Shown piece after piece: positions 34,055-40,599 of a stretch of 48,031 bases of DNA (positions within the stretch are counted from its first letter, which is position 1; every line of letters begins with the position of its first letter). Source of the stretch: Bradyrhizobium rifense (GTDB taxonomy: Bacteria; Pseudomonadota; Alphaproteobacteria; Rhizobiales; Xanthobacteraceae); contig NZ_VSSS01000087.1 of the NCBI RefSeq assembly GCF_008123425.1, forward strand, positions 1 through 48,031, given 5' to 3'. Made by a program: the position numbers and the translations under genes. Below the pieces are notes generated by a model. It saw only the letters and a list, made by a program, of their open reading frames with translations. It did not search any database and was not told the DNA's origin.

Positions 34055-35434
34055 CTATCGCTTCTTCTTGTGTGGCTGATACCGTCGCGCGATCTCGCGC
34101 GCCACGACGGCCGCCGGCTTGACGTTGGCGCCGGCGATCCAGATGTCGCTGACCTTGCCGCGCTTGTCGCGGATGCGGCGCACCGGCTCGCCATGGCTGG
34201 AATAGCCGGCTGCCCAGGCGAGCTTGCCGGTGTCGCGGCCGGTGACCTCGATCTCGGCGGCATCCATGAACGGGTTGTTGAACTGCGGATTGGCGATCAG
34301 CACCCGGTTGCCCATCGGCACGAAGTCGGTCGCACCCCAGATCGTCCACCAGCGGCCGGTCCAGTCTCGCACGCGCCGGTCGGGCGCGCCGCGGGTCTTG
34401 AACACGCGCAGGATCTGCATCGCGCCGTCCATCCAGAACGGGGCCACGCCGTCGATGGAGTTGCTGAGGATGCTGATCGCGAGTTCGCATCCGGGGATGG
34501 AGCAGGTCCGGGAGATGTAGCCCTGGAAGCCGCCGCCATGGCCGAACCAGTCCCAGCCGTCGGTCTTGCCGGCGTTGACGCCGAGGCCGTAATAGCCCTC
34601 GAAACTTTGCGGGACGCGCCAATGGTTTCGCGTCATCTCGCGGCGGCTCGCGACTGACAGCACGCTTTTCCTGGCATTGGGGGCGAGCTGGGCAAAGAAA
34701 CGCGCGGTGTCAGCGGCGGTGGCGACGAAGCCCGCGGCGGATGCCATCGCGTGCGCCGGATTATCGCCGGGGATGACGCAGCGCTCGCCGAGCGGCAGCT
34801 TGCGCGTATGGCCGCGCGCTAACAGCGCGCCCCTGGGAAGCGGCGTATTCGGCTCGGTCTCGCGAAGGCCTGCAGGCTCGATGATCTCGCGCTTGATCCA
34901 GCCGGAGTAGGGCTCCTTGGCCACGGCTTCGATGACGAGGCCCATCAGGCCAAAGCCGTGATTGGAATATTTGAAGCGCGTGCCGGGCTCGATCGCGGGA
35001 GGCCCCTTCAACTCGGCGAGCAGCTCCCTGGTGTTGAGATAGGGACGGCTGTCGATGAACTGACCGGAATCGGCGCCGTCGCGCGTCAGCCCGGCGCTGT
35101 GCGAGAGCACCTGCGCAATCGTGGTCTCCGCCACACGCGGATGCAGGCCGCTCACATACTGGCCAACGGGATCGTCGAGCCTGAGCTTGCGCTGCTCGCG
35201 CAGCTTCATGATGCCGGCCGAGGTAAAGCTCTTCGAGTGCGAGGCGATGCGGAAGCGGTGGCGCGGGGTGAGCTTCTCGCCGGTGTCGAGATTGGCAAGA
35301 CCGAACGCCTGCTCAGCGACGACCTCGCCGCGATGGACGAAGGCGACCATGACGCCCGGCTGCGGGAAGGTGGTCTGCTGGAATTCGATCCAGGAGCCGA
35401 TGTAGTCGATCGCGGATCGCAGCCACGTGTCCAT
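34055..35434 (-). CDS. Serine hydrolase, class C beta-lactamase family
   Basis: A 459-residue serine hydrolase of the beta-lactamase/penicillin-binding-like superfamily. SHSK (residues 65-68) is the S-x-x-K nucleophile, KYSNHG gives the Y-x-N element at 156-158, and GHGGGFQGYIS supplies the HxG third motif. The C-terminal ~120 residues (WTGRWWTIWGATDFVPMG onwards) form an extra beta-rich domain seen in esterase-type members. No signal peptide, so the protein is probably cytoplasmic, unlike the homologue at 3304-4563. Probably an esterase or peptidase; no resistance role can be inferred. Confidence 0.9.
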   Translation of the reverse strand: MDTWLRSAIDYIGSWIEFQQTTFPQPGVMVAFVHRGEVVAEQAFGLANLDTGEKLTPRHRFRIASHSKSFTSAGIMKLREQRKLRLDDPVGQYVSGLHPRVAETTIAQVLSHSAGLTRDGADSGQFIDSRPYLNTRELLAELKGPPAIEPGTRFKYSNHGFGLMGLVIEAVAKEPYSGWIKREIIEPAGLRETEPNTPLPRGALLARGHTRKLPLGERCVIPGDNPAHAMASAAGFVATAADTARFFAQLAPNARKSVLSVASRREMTRNHWRVPQSFEGYYGLGVNAGKTDGWDWFGHGGGFQGYISRTCSIPGCELAISILSNSIDGVAPFWMDGAMQILRVFKTRGAPDRRVRDWTGRWWTIWGATDFVPMGNRVLIANPQFNNPFMDAAEIEVTGRDTGKLAWAAGYSSHGEPVRRIRDKRGKVSDIWIAGANVKPAAVVAREIARRYQPHKKKR

Positions 35435-35485
35435 TGCGCACCAATTTGCGAGGGGATCGGTTGCGGGAAGCTAGCCGAGAAAGCA

Positions 35486-35518
35486 GAACGGGCACAACCC
35501 GGAAGGTTGTGCCCGTTC
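35486..35518 (-). terminator. Terminator of the TPR gene
   Basis: GAACGGGCACAACC (35486-35499) and GGTTGTGCCCGTTC (35505-35518) pair perfectly over 14 bp around a 5-base loop. On the minus strand the stem is followed by TGCTTTCTC, a T-rich tail, and it lies 25 bases after the TPR stop codon. Confidence 0.8.
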
Positions 35519-35542
35519 GCGTGATGCGAAGATGCAATGTCT

Positions 35543-36085
35543 TTAGTAGACGAGCGTCGCGCCGGTCGGCTTGTCGAGTGCGGCAGCCAGCGAGCGATAC
35601 TCGGAGCTGTCGGTGCCGGCGAGCATGGCGATCTTGTTCAGGTGATACTGTGCCTGTTCGCGGTTGCCCTGCTCGAGCTGCCAGAGGCCGAAATACTGCC
35701 AGGTGCGGACGTGGTTCGGATCGTCCTTCAGCGCGATCTCGTAATAGACCTTCGACGACTGGTAGTCGCCGAGCTTGCGATAGGAGTAGCCGATCAGGTT
35801 GGCGACGTCGGCGACGTCGTCACGCTTGAGCGACTTCAGCTGGCCGATCGCGCCGGTGTAGTCGTGATTGTCGTAGATCGTGGTGTAGGCGGTGCGATAG
35901 GCCGCGAGGAATTTCGGATCACTGACGGAAGAGCTCTTCTTCTTGCCCTTCTTGGACGAGTTGTCCGATTTCGGCGGTGTGGAGGGCTCATCGCTGCCCG
36001 CCGCATAGGCGCTGGTTAGCACCGGTGCGGCCGCCAGCGACATGGCGACGAGTCCCGGCACAACAAGCATTGAGAGTTTGCGCAT
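35543..36085 (-). CDS. Secreted TPR protein
   Basis: A 180-residue periplasmic protein. A signal peptide ending TSAYAA is followed by a Ser/Lys-rich linker (SKKGKKKSSS), then about three tetratricopeptide-type repeats (NLIGYSYRKLGDYQSSKVYY, then TWQYFGLWQLEQGNREQAQY). TPR arrays bind partner proteins; the partner is unknown. GGGAGAACTTCA before ATG 36085 is a good ribosome site. It is divergent from the Lys/His-rich protein, so the CusR-like palindrome in between could act on either gene. Confidence 0.88.
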   Translation of the reverse strand: MRKLSMLVVPGLVAMSLAAAPVLTSAYAAGSDEPSTPPKSDNSSKKGKKKSSSVSDPKFLAAYRTAYTTIYDNHDYTGAIGQLKSLKRDDVADVANLIGYSYRKLGDYQSSKVYYEIALKDDPNHVRTWQYFGLWQLEQGNREQAQYHLNKIAMLAGTDSSEYRSLAAALDKPTGATLVY

Positions 36086-36192
36086 TGAAGTTCTCCCGTA
36101 TGGAACGTGGCGATCCTACACGATTGCTCGAATACCGGAACACCCGGTACGCAAAAACATTCCCGGCACCCCGGTCTATTCGCATTTCCTCA

Positions 36193-36210
36193 GATGACAA
36201 ACTTGTCATC
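36193..36210. promoter_or_regulatory. CusR/CopR-box-like palindrome
   Basis: GATGACAA-AC-TTGTCATC is a perfect 18-base dyad. Its core ATGACAA-N2-TTGTCAT is identical to the E. coli CusR/HprR copper-box core. It lies 127 bases before the Lys/His-rich secreted gene and 108 bases before the TPR gene. No cus/cop regulator is in the window. Confidence 0.5.
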
Positions 36211-36236
36211 CAGATGAACGGAAGCTGCCAGCGGGC

Positions 36237-36252
36237 TTCAGACAGGGTTCAG
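36237..36252 (+). promoter_or_regulatory. TTCAG direct repeat, OmpR-family type spacing
   Basis: TTCAG at 36237-36241 and 36248-36252 repeat at 11-bp spacing, one helical turn, as expected of a tandem OmpR/PhoB-family dimer. It sits 85 bases before the Lys/His-rich gene, downstream of the CusR-like dyad. Confidence 0.3.
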
Positions 36253-36336
36253 TGCGCTCCCCCTAGGCTCTGACCCATGATCGAAGGGTTGGCGAGAGGG
36301 CGCCCGCCTCAAGATCCTTCCAAGAGGAGACCAACC

Positions 36337-36756
36337 ATGTTGAAGACCATTTCCGCAGCCTTGCTCGCAGCTTCCGTCATCGCAGCCCCGGCCTTCGCCG
36401 CTGAAGCCGGCAAGACCACGGCGACTGCACCGGTGATCAAGGCGGACCAGACCAAGAGCAAGGTCTCGACCACCGCCGCCAAGCCCGACGCCGGCGTCAA
36501 GGCCGACGCCAAGACTGAGGGCAAGACGGACGGCAAGACCGCCGACATCAAGTCGACCGCCAAGCCGGATGTGAAGGTCGATGCCAAGGTCGATACCAAG
36601 ACCAAGGCGATGAACGCCAACGCTGCGATCACGCCGGACGAGCACAAGACCGTGCGGACGCATCGCCATCACCACAAGCATCTGTCGGCCAAGAAGTCGC
36701 TGAAGACGCCGTCGGCCCTTACCAAGCCGGCGGTGACCACCGAGAAGCGCAGCTAA
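36337..36756 (+). CDS. Lys/His-rich secreted protein
   Basis: Function not recognised. The 139 residues open with a signal peptide (AALLAASVIAAPAFA), then a low-complexity region of KADxKT/KPDxKV units from about residue 30 to 95 (VKADAKTEGKTDGKTADIKS), then a basic His cluster RTHRHHHKHLSAKK. There is no catalytic motif. The His cluster could bind copper or zinc, in line with the CusR-like palindrome upstream; this is inference. AAGAGGAG 7 bases before ATG 36337 fixes the start. Confidence 0.82.
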   Translation: MLKTISAALLAASVIAAPAFAAEAGKTTATAPVIKADQTKSKVSTTAAKPDAGVKADAKTEGKTDGKTADIKSTAKPDVKVDAKVDTKTKAMNANAAITPDEHKTVRTHRHHHKHLSAKKSLKTPSALTKPAVTTEKRS

Positions 36757-36956
36757 CGACTGACCCCGCGCGGCGGCATCCCTGGATTGCCCTGCTGCCG
36801 CGTGCGGAGTTCAGGCCCGGCTCGCTCGTCACGCCCCGCGCGCAAGCGCGAGGCGCTGGCGGCGGGCCGGTGCAGCGTTTGCGGAAGCGAATTCCTTTTG
36901 CACAACCTTGGAGCTAGAAACATCTCCGAGTCCGATTGGCTGGAGAATGTGATCCC

Positions 36957-37379
36957 TTGGGGCGATTGACGAAATGCGCGGCGATCCTTGTGCTGCCTCT
37001 GGCGCTCGCGGCCTGTTTCGGCAGCGATGGTGATCGCCCATCGCTGATGGAGGGAGGCCAGGCCGGAGGGCCGCAGCCGTTTCCCGATAATTTTCGCACC
37101 GACGCACTGGCCCTGATGCGCGCCTATCTCAACAATCCGGTCGGCGTGCGCGACGCCAGCATGGCCGATCCGGTGGAGCGGGAGATCGGCGGGCGGCAGT
37201 TCTATGTCAGTTGCCTGCACTTCACGCCGCGTGAGACAGATGGCACCTACAAAGCGATGCGTGAGCGCGCCATTGTCTACGTCAACGGCCGGGCCGACCG
37301 CGTCATCGATCGCGCCAACGAGATCTGCGCTGGCGCGGTTTACGCACCCTTTCCAGAACTGGAAAAGATGACGCGGTAG
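36957..37379 (+). CDS. Predicted lipoprotein
   Basis: A 140-residue lipoprotein of unknown function. The signal LVLPLALAAC has a perfect lipobox (LAAC), so the mature N-terminal Cys should be lipid-modified. The mature part (NFRTDALALMRAYLNNPVGV, then REIGGRQFYVSCLHFTPRE and VNGRADRVIDRANEICAGA) has two further Cys that may pair. It resembles small rhizobial proteins annotated as hypothetical. The start is uncertain among TTG codons at 36936, 36957 and 36966; 36957 has GGAG about 11 bases upstream. Confidence 0.75.
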   Translation: MGRLTKCAAILVLPLALAACFGSDGDRPSLMEGGQAGGPQPFPDNFRTDALALMRAYLNNPVGVRDASMADPVEREIGGRQFYVSCLHFTPRETDGTYKAMRERAIVYVNGRADRVIDRANEICAGAVYAPFPELEKMTR

Positions 37380-37665
37380 CGCCAAGCCGGCCTTCATTGG
37401 GCGGTGCTAGGACAAGGTCCGCCGGAGTTGCTGGATCACATTTCGGCGAGCTTTGAACGGATCGGTTTTGCCTTGCGACAAATCGTTACGGCTGGACTTG
37501 TGCGGACGACAAAATCTGTCGGCGCAGGCCAACGTGATGGAACAAAAGCGCGATGTTACCGCTCCGTCACAGTCACGAACGATCAACGTTCCGGCATTGC
37601 CGCGAAGCAACCAAATTCACGCCACGTTGTTTCCTAAGGGTCGATTTGAAAGAACGGGGATGACC

Positions 37666-38373
37666 ATGAAGATGATTTTGCTCGGTGCAGCAGCTCTGCT
37701 CGCGCTGGCCGCACCGGCGGCCGCAGCGGACATGCAGCCGCGCACCTACACCAAGGCTCCGGCCTACACGCCGCCGCAGGTGATCTACAACTGGACCGGC
37801 TTCTATATCGGCGGCCATGTCGGCGGTGCGTTCGCCGGCGACAGCAGCTTCCAGTCGAGCAACGCCCGCTTCCTGGGCGGCCTGCAGGGCGGCTTCGACT
37901 ACCAGTTCGCGCCCAATTGGGTGGTCGGTGTCGAAGCCCAGTATTCCTGGCTGCCGACCAATAATAACGGCGCCACGTTCCCGCTGGGGACGCAGGTGAC
38001 GTCGAACACCGACCAGCTCGGGTCGGTGACCGGCCGCATCGGCTACACTTGGGGCCCGGCGCTGGTCTACGCCAAGGGCGGTTACGCCTGGCGCAACGGC
38101 GGCCTCGGCGTCAACATCGCCGGCGTGCCGCAAGCCTTTACCACGACCGGCAACAGCAAGGACGGCTACACCGTCGGCGCCGGCCTCGAATACATGTTCG
38201 CGCCGAACTGGTCGGCCAAGGCCGAATACCAGTATTACAACTTCGGCAGCACGACGATCACATCCGGTCCGGCCGACGTCGTCGGCGTCCGCGGCCGGGA
38301 GGACGAGCATACCGTCAAGGTCGGTGTGAACTACCGCTTCGGCTGGGGCGGTCCGGCGGCCTCGCGCTACTGA
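37666..38373 (+). CDS. Outer membrane beta-barrel protein (Omp25/Omp31-like)
   Basis: A 235-residue outer-membrane protein of the alphaproteobacterial 8-strand barrel family. Signal peptide ending APAAAA, then NWTGFYIGGHVGGAFAG (family opening), FDYQFAPNWVVGVEAQYSW, GRIGYTWGPALVYAKGGYAW and a C-terminal barrel strand EHTVKVGVNYRFG. ATG 37666 (MKMILLG) is favoured because GGGG lies 6 bases upstream; ATG 37660 is the alternative. The 286 bases before it form an unusually long leader with a CGACA-N5-TGTCG dyad at 37507-37521. Confidence 0.93.
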   Translation: MKMILLGAAALLALAAPAAAADMQPRTYTKAPAYTPPQVIYNWTGFYIGGHVGGAFAGDSSFQSSNARFLGGLQGGFDYQFAPNWVVGVEAQYSWLPTNNNGATFPLGTQVTSNTDQLGSVTGRIGYTWGPALVYAKGGYAWRNGGLGVNIAGVPQAFTTTGNSKDGYTVGAGLEYMFAPNWSAKAEYQYYNFGSTTITSGPADVVGVRGREDEHTVKVGVNYRFGWGGPAASRY

Positions 38374-38404
38374 TCCGCCGCGCACGGCACGACCACAATC
38401 TGAC

Positions 38405-38434
38405 AAAGGCCGGCTTCCCGCCGGCCTTTCGTTT
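38405..38434 (+). terminator. Terminator of the beta-barrel gene
   Basis: AAAGGCCGGC (38405-38414), loop TTCCC, GCCGGCCTTT (38420-38429) form a perfect 10-bp stem followed by CGTTTG. It lies about 30 bases after the outer-membrane gene stop. Confidence 0.8.
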
Positions 38435-38627
38435 GCCGGCCCCATGCCGACCTCTTGTTTGCCTTGCGTGAACCATCTGGCGCGTCATTTGCAAGCAAAC
38501 AGTCTGGCGCGCGCCTTCTCACGCGTGTCACGGGGATCGGGTAAAGCAAAAATAATTTTTGCGACTTACGGAACTCGCGCTCCGGAAAGCGTTATTACTG
38601 AATTGCCGGGCTGGTGGGACAACGAAC

Positions 38628-38870
38628 ATGCGTATCTTGGCGTCGGTGGCGGTGGTCTCGTGCTTCATCGCCCTGCCGTGCTCTGCCCAAACAATCCTCA
38701 AATCCGAGCCTCTGATGTTGGCACCTTATGAGGTGGCCTTCGTGAAGGACGCCTCCTGTCCGTCGGGCAAGGTGCTGAAGGTGACGGGAGCAATCCGCGG
38801 GTTGCACCGCCGCAAGGCCTGCGTGGCGCTTGCCGGTGAGCAGGCCTCACTGGCAACCGCGACGCCCTGA
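38628..38870 (+). CDS. Small secreted protein (DUF6719-like)
   Basis: An 80-residue periplasmic protein with a signal peptide ending LPCSAQ, then the pattern ILKSEPLMLAPYEVAFVKD, SCPSGKVLKVTG and a basic KACVAL end. The ILKSEP...CPxGKVxxVTG layout resembles small Bradyrhizobium proteins I recall as DUF6719; this is low-certainty. Two Cys may form one disulfide. The start at 38628 has GGGAC about 9 bases upstream. Confidence 0.65.
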   Translation: MRILASVAVVSCFIALPCSAQTILKSEPLMLAPYEVAFVKDASCPSGKVLKVTGAIRGLHRRKACVALAGEQASLATATP

Positions 38871-38892
38871 GGCACTCGGCCAGCCTTCGGCC

Positions 38893-39147
38893 TCACGAGT
38901 TGAGCTGAAGCTCGATCCTGGATTCCCGGTCGGCCTCCGCCTTGTTCTTGGCGGGGTCCTCGCCTTGGGCGGCCTGGCACGATTTGATCTCATAATCATT
39001 GTCGAGCACCCGGCGCGGACCCTGCCGCTCGTCGTCGGTGCCGACGTCCACGACCAGGCCGCTCCGTTGCGCGAGTTTCCAGACGTCGGCCTCGCTCGGA
39101 TAGGCTTTGCTGATCTGGCTGTCGTTGCAGAACAGGGCGTAGGGCAT
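38893..39147 (-). CDS. Small conserved rhizobial protein
   Basis: An 84-residue soluble protein with no signal peptide. From memory, MPYALFCNDSQISKAYPSE opens a family of Bradyrhizobium hypothetical proteins; the tail (NDYEIKSCQ, then EDPAKNKAEADRE) is acidic. Function unknown. GGGAAGC directly before ATG 39147 supports that start over the longer frame to 39183. Confidence 0.7.
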   Translation of the reverse strand: MPYALFCNDSQISKAYPSEADVWKLAQRSGLVVDVGTDDERQGPRRVLDNDYEIKSCQAAQGEDPAKNKAEADRESRIELQLNS

Positions 39148-39322
39148 GCTTCCCGCTCCAGGAAAGCGCGTTAACGACTTCATGGCGCGAGGGGTTCCAG
39201 GTTGATCACGGGGCCGTGATCGGCAGCCGTGAGCGAGGGTCGGGCAGCCGAGCCCTGAGTCCTTAACGAGTCCTGAATCCCCAAAAAAAGAAACTTTGGG
39301 ACTCGTTTGGCGGAATCAGCGG

Positions 39323-39442
39323 ATGTTTCCGGCCATGACGACCGACCTGAAAACCTGCTGCGGGCACATGCTTCTGCCACTGACGCTGGCACTTTTCGGT
39401 GCCTGTGCAGCCAATCTCTGGCTGGTGTGGTCGTGGCTGTAA
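39323..39442 (+). CDS. Putative 39-residue membrane microprotein
   Basis: A short frame MFPAMTTDLKTCCGHM followed by one hydrophobic helix (LLPLTLALFGACAANLWLV) ending WSWL. ATG codons at 39323 and 39335 are in frame. The shape (short polar head, one helix, four Cys) matches small membrane proteins of this genus, but the ribosome site (GGCGGAATCAGCGG) is moderate, and no second line of evidence is available. Confidence 0.4.
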   Translation: MFPAMTTDLKTCCGHMLLPLTLALFGACAANLWLVWSWL

Positions 39443-39471
39443 GGTCTTGGCTGTAAGGTCCTGGTCGTAGG
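39434..39471. repeat. 14-bp tandem repeat
   Basis: TGGCTGTAAGGTCY occurs at 39434-39447 and 39448-39461, with a degenerate third copy (TGGTCGTAGG) at 39462-39471. It covers the end of the putative microprotein frame and lies just before the convergent gene at 39482, suggesting replication slippage. Confidence 0.7.
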
Positions 39472-39481
39472 CGGGCCGGCC

Positions 39482-39874
39482 CTACTTTTGGGCCGGCGGG
39501 GCGGCATCGCGGATCGCGGCGCGCAGCTTGGTCAGGGTCGCCGCGCAATACTCGTCGCGCTCGCGCTCGAACCGCTCCTGATGCTTTCTGAAACTGGCGA
39601 TGCGAGCCTGCATTTCGCTGCGGAAATCGCCAGCAATCCGTGGCGGGGGGACCGGCAGCGGCGGCTGGGGCGGCGGAGCGACCGGCGGCGGCGGATCCGC
39701 TTGCAGTGGCTCGAACGCGACGGTCACCGCCCGGACGGAGACGATCTCTGCCGCCAGGACTGGCGCAGCCGCAACGGTATCCGGCTGACGGATGTCGTCC
39801 TTCTTGCCGGAAACCGATTGGACGAAGGCCAGTGTCTGCGCGATCAGCGCGTCGCGCTCCCTGATCCACTTCAT
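39482..39874 (-). CDS. Small Pro-rich conserved rhizobial protein
   Basis: A 130-residue protein, no signal peptide. It opens MKWIRERDALIAQTLAFVQS, which I recall as a recurrent Bradyrhizobium N-terminus, then has a Pro-rich linker (PPPPVAPPPQPPLPVPPP) and a charged C-terminal helix (ARIASFRKHQERFERERDEY), probably a coiled coil. AGGGTGGTGG just before ATG 39874 supports the start. Function unknown. Confidence 0.7.
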   Translation of the reverse strand: MKWIRERDALIAQTLAFVQSVSGKKDDIRQPDTVAAAPVLAAEIVSVRAVTVAFEPLQADPPPPVAPPPQPPLPVPPPRIAGDFRSEMQARIASFRKHQERFERERDEYCAATLTKLRAAIRDAAPPAQK

Positions 39875-39979
39875 GATCCACCACCCTGTTAGAGCTATTC
39901 CATCAAAGCCGGGGCGCCGAATCAAGCAGGCTGTCTGCAAGGGATTGCACATTTTTCCCGTACGCCCGACATTGGATGG

Positions 39980-40144
39980 ATGGATTCCAGGGCCGAACAG
40001 TCGGAGGAAGCGCAGGGCCTGCGGCTCGTGCGCGCCTTTCTGTCATTGCCGCCTGAGAAGCGGGCGGAGGTGATCGCGTTCGTCGAGAATCTGGTGCGCG
40101 CCAATGCCCGGCCCGAGGAGGGTCAAGAGGCCTCTCCGACCTGA
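39980..40144 (+). CDS. 54-residue protein like an XRE regulator tail
   Basis: A short frame MDSRAEQSEEAQGLRLVRAF continuing LSLPPEKRAEVIAFVENLVR. The second half matches the C-terminal helix found after the HTH in many rhizobial XRE regulators (LxRAFxxLPxxxRxxVIxxVExL), but no HTH is encoded here. It may be a stand-alone dimerisation helix or the remnant of a broken regulator. GGATGG precedes ATG 39980. It ends 8 bases before the convergent gene. Confidence 0.55.
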   Translation: MDSRAEQSEEAQGLRLVRAFLSLPPEKRAEVIAFVENLVRANARPEEGQEASPT

Positions 40145-40151
40145 TCGCAAG

Positions 40152-40370
40152 CTAGCGCTGGAGTGGATTGACGTTGGACACGAACGGGGCGCCGACGACC
40201 CGGACCGGCACCTCGGCTGTGGCATCGATCGGCCGGTTGTCGGCGACCTGTTTCTCCGGGCCTTGCCCGAATACCGGCTCGAACAGCGCAAGCGTGCCGG
40301 TCACGACGGCACAGCACAGCGCGACGGCGCTCAGCAGGACCGCGTTTCGGTTTTCTTCCCTGATCCGCAT
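40152..40370 (-). CDS. Small single-pass membrane protein
   Basis: A 72-residue protein: basic head MRIREENR, one helix (NAVLLSAVALCCAVVTGTLAL), then a polar outside tail (GPEKQVADNRPIDATAEVPV). Topology suggests a type II anchor or an uncleaved signal. The conserved opening is seen in other Bradyrhizobium small proteins by memory. The ribosome site is weak. Function unknown. Confidence 0.6.
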   Translation of the reverse strand: MRIREENRNAVLLSAVALCCAVVTGTLALFEPVFGQGPEKQVADNRPIDATAEVPVRVVGAPFVSNVNPLQR

Positions 40371-40503
40371 GGGCCGACAACGGGTGCCGCGAGCGATTGG
40401 TTCCGAGTCGCCCACGCGGCACCAGACATCCGTGAAGGCGCCCCGACCTTACGCGCCAAGCTTACGGACGAGCACCGGAACGTTATTTTTTCGTAAGGCC
40501 ACC

Positions 40504-40538
40504 CCTGCCATTTAGTATTAAATTTTAACATTGGCAGG
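40504..40538. promoter_or_regulatory. AT-centred inverted repeat upstream of the chemoreceptor
   Basis: CCTGCCA (40504-40510) and TGGCAGG (40532-40538) flank a 21-base AT-rich centre (TTTAGTATTAAATTTTAACAT), unusual in this GC-rich DNA. It lies 62 bases before the chemoreceptor start and could be an operator around a promoter. Confidence 0.35.
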
Positions 40539-40599
40539 TTCCAATGGCGCCGCTGGGGCTGCTTCGGTCGCGTAGGCCGAAAATCATTGGAAGGCAGGG

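Noticed and set aside
36787..36969. 60-codon plus-strand frame with one CxxC
   Set aside because: No ribosome site, and it overlaps the start of the lipoprotein gene.
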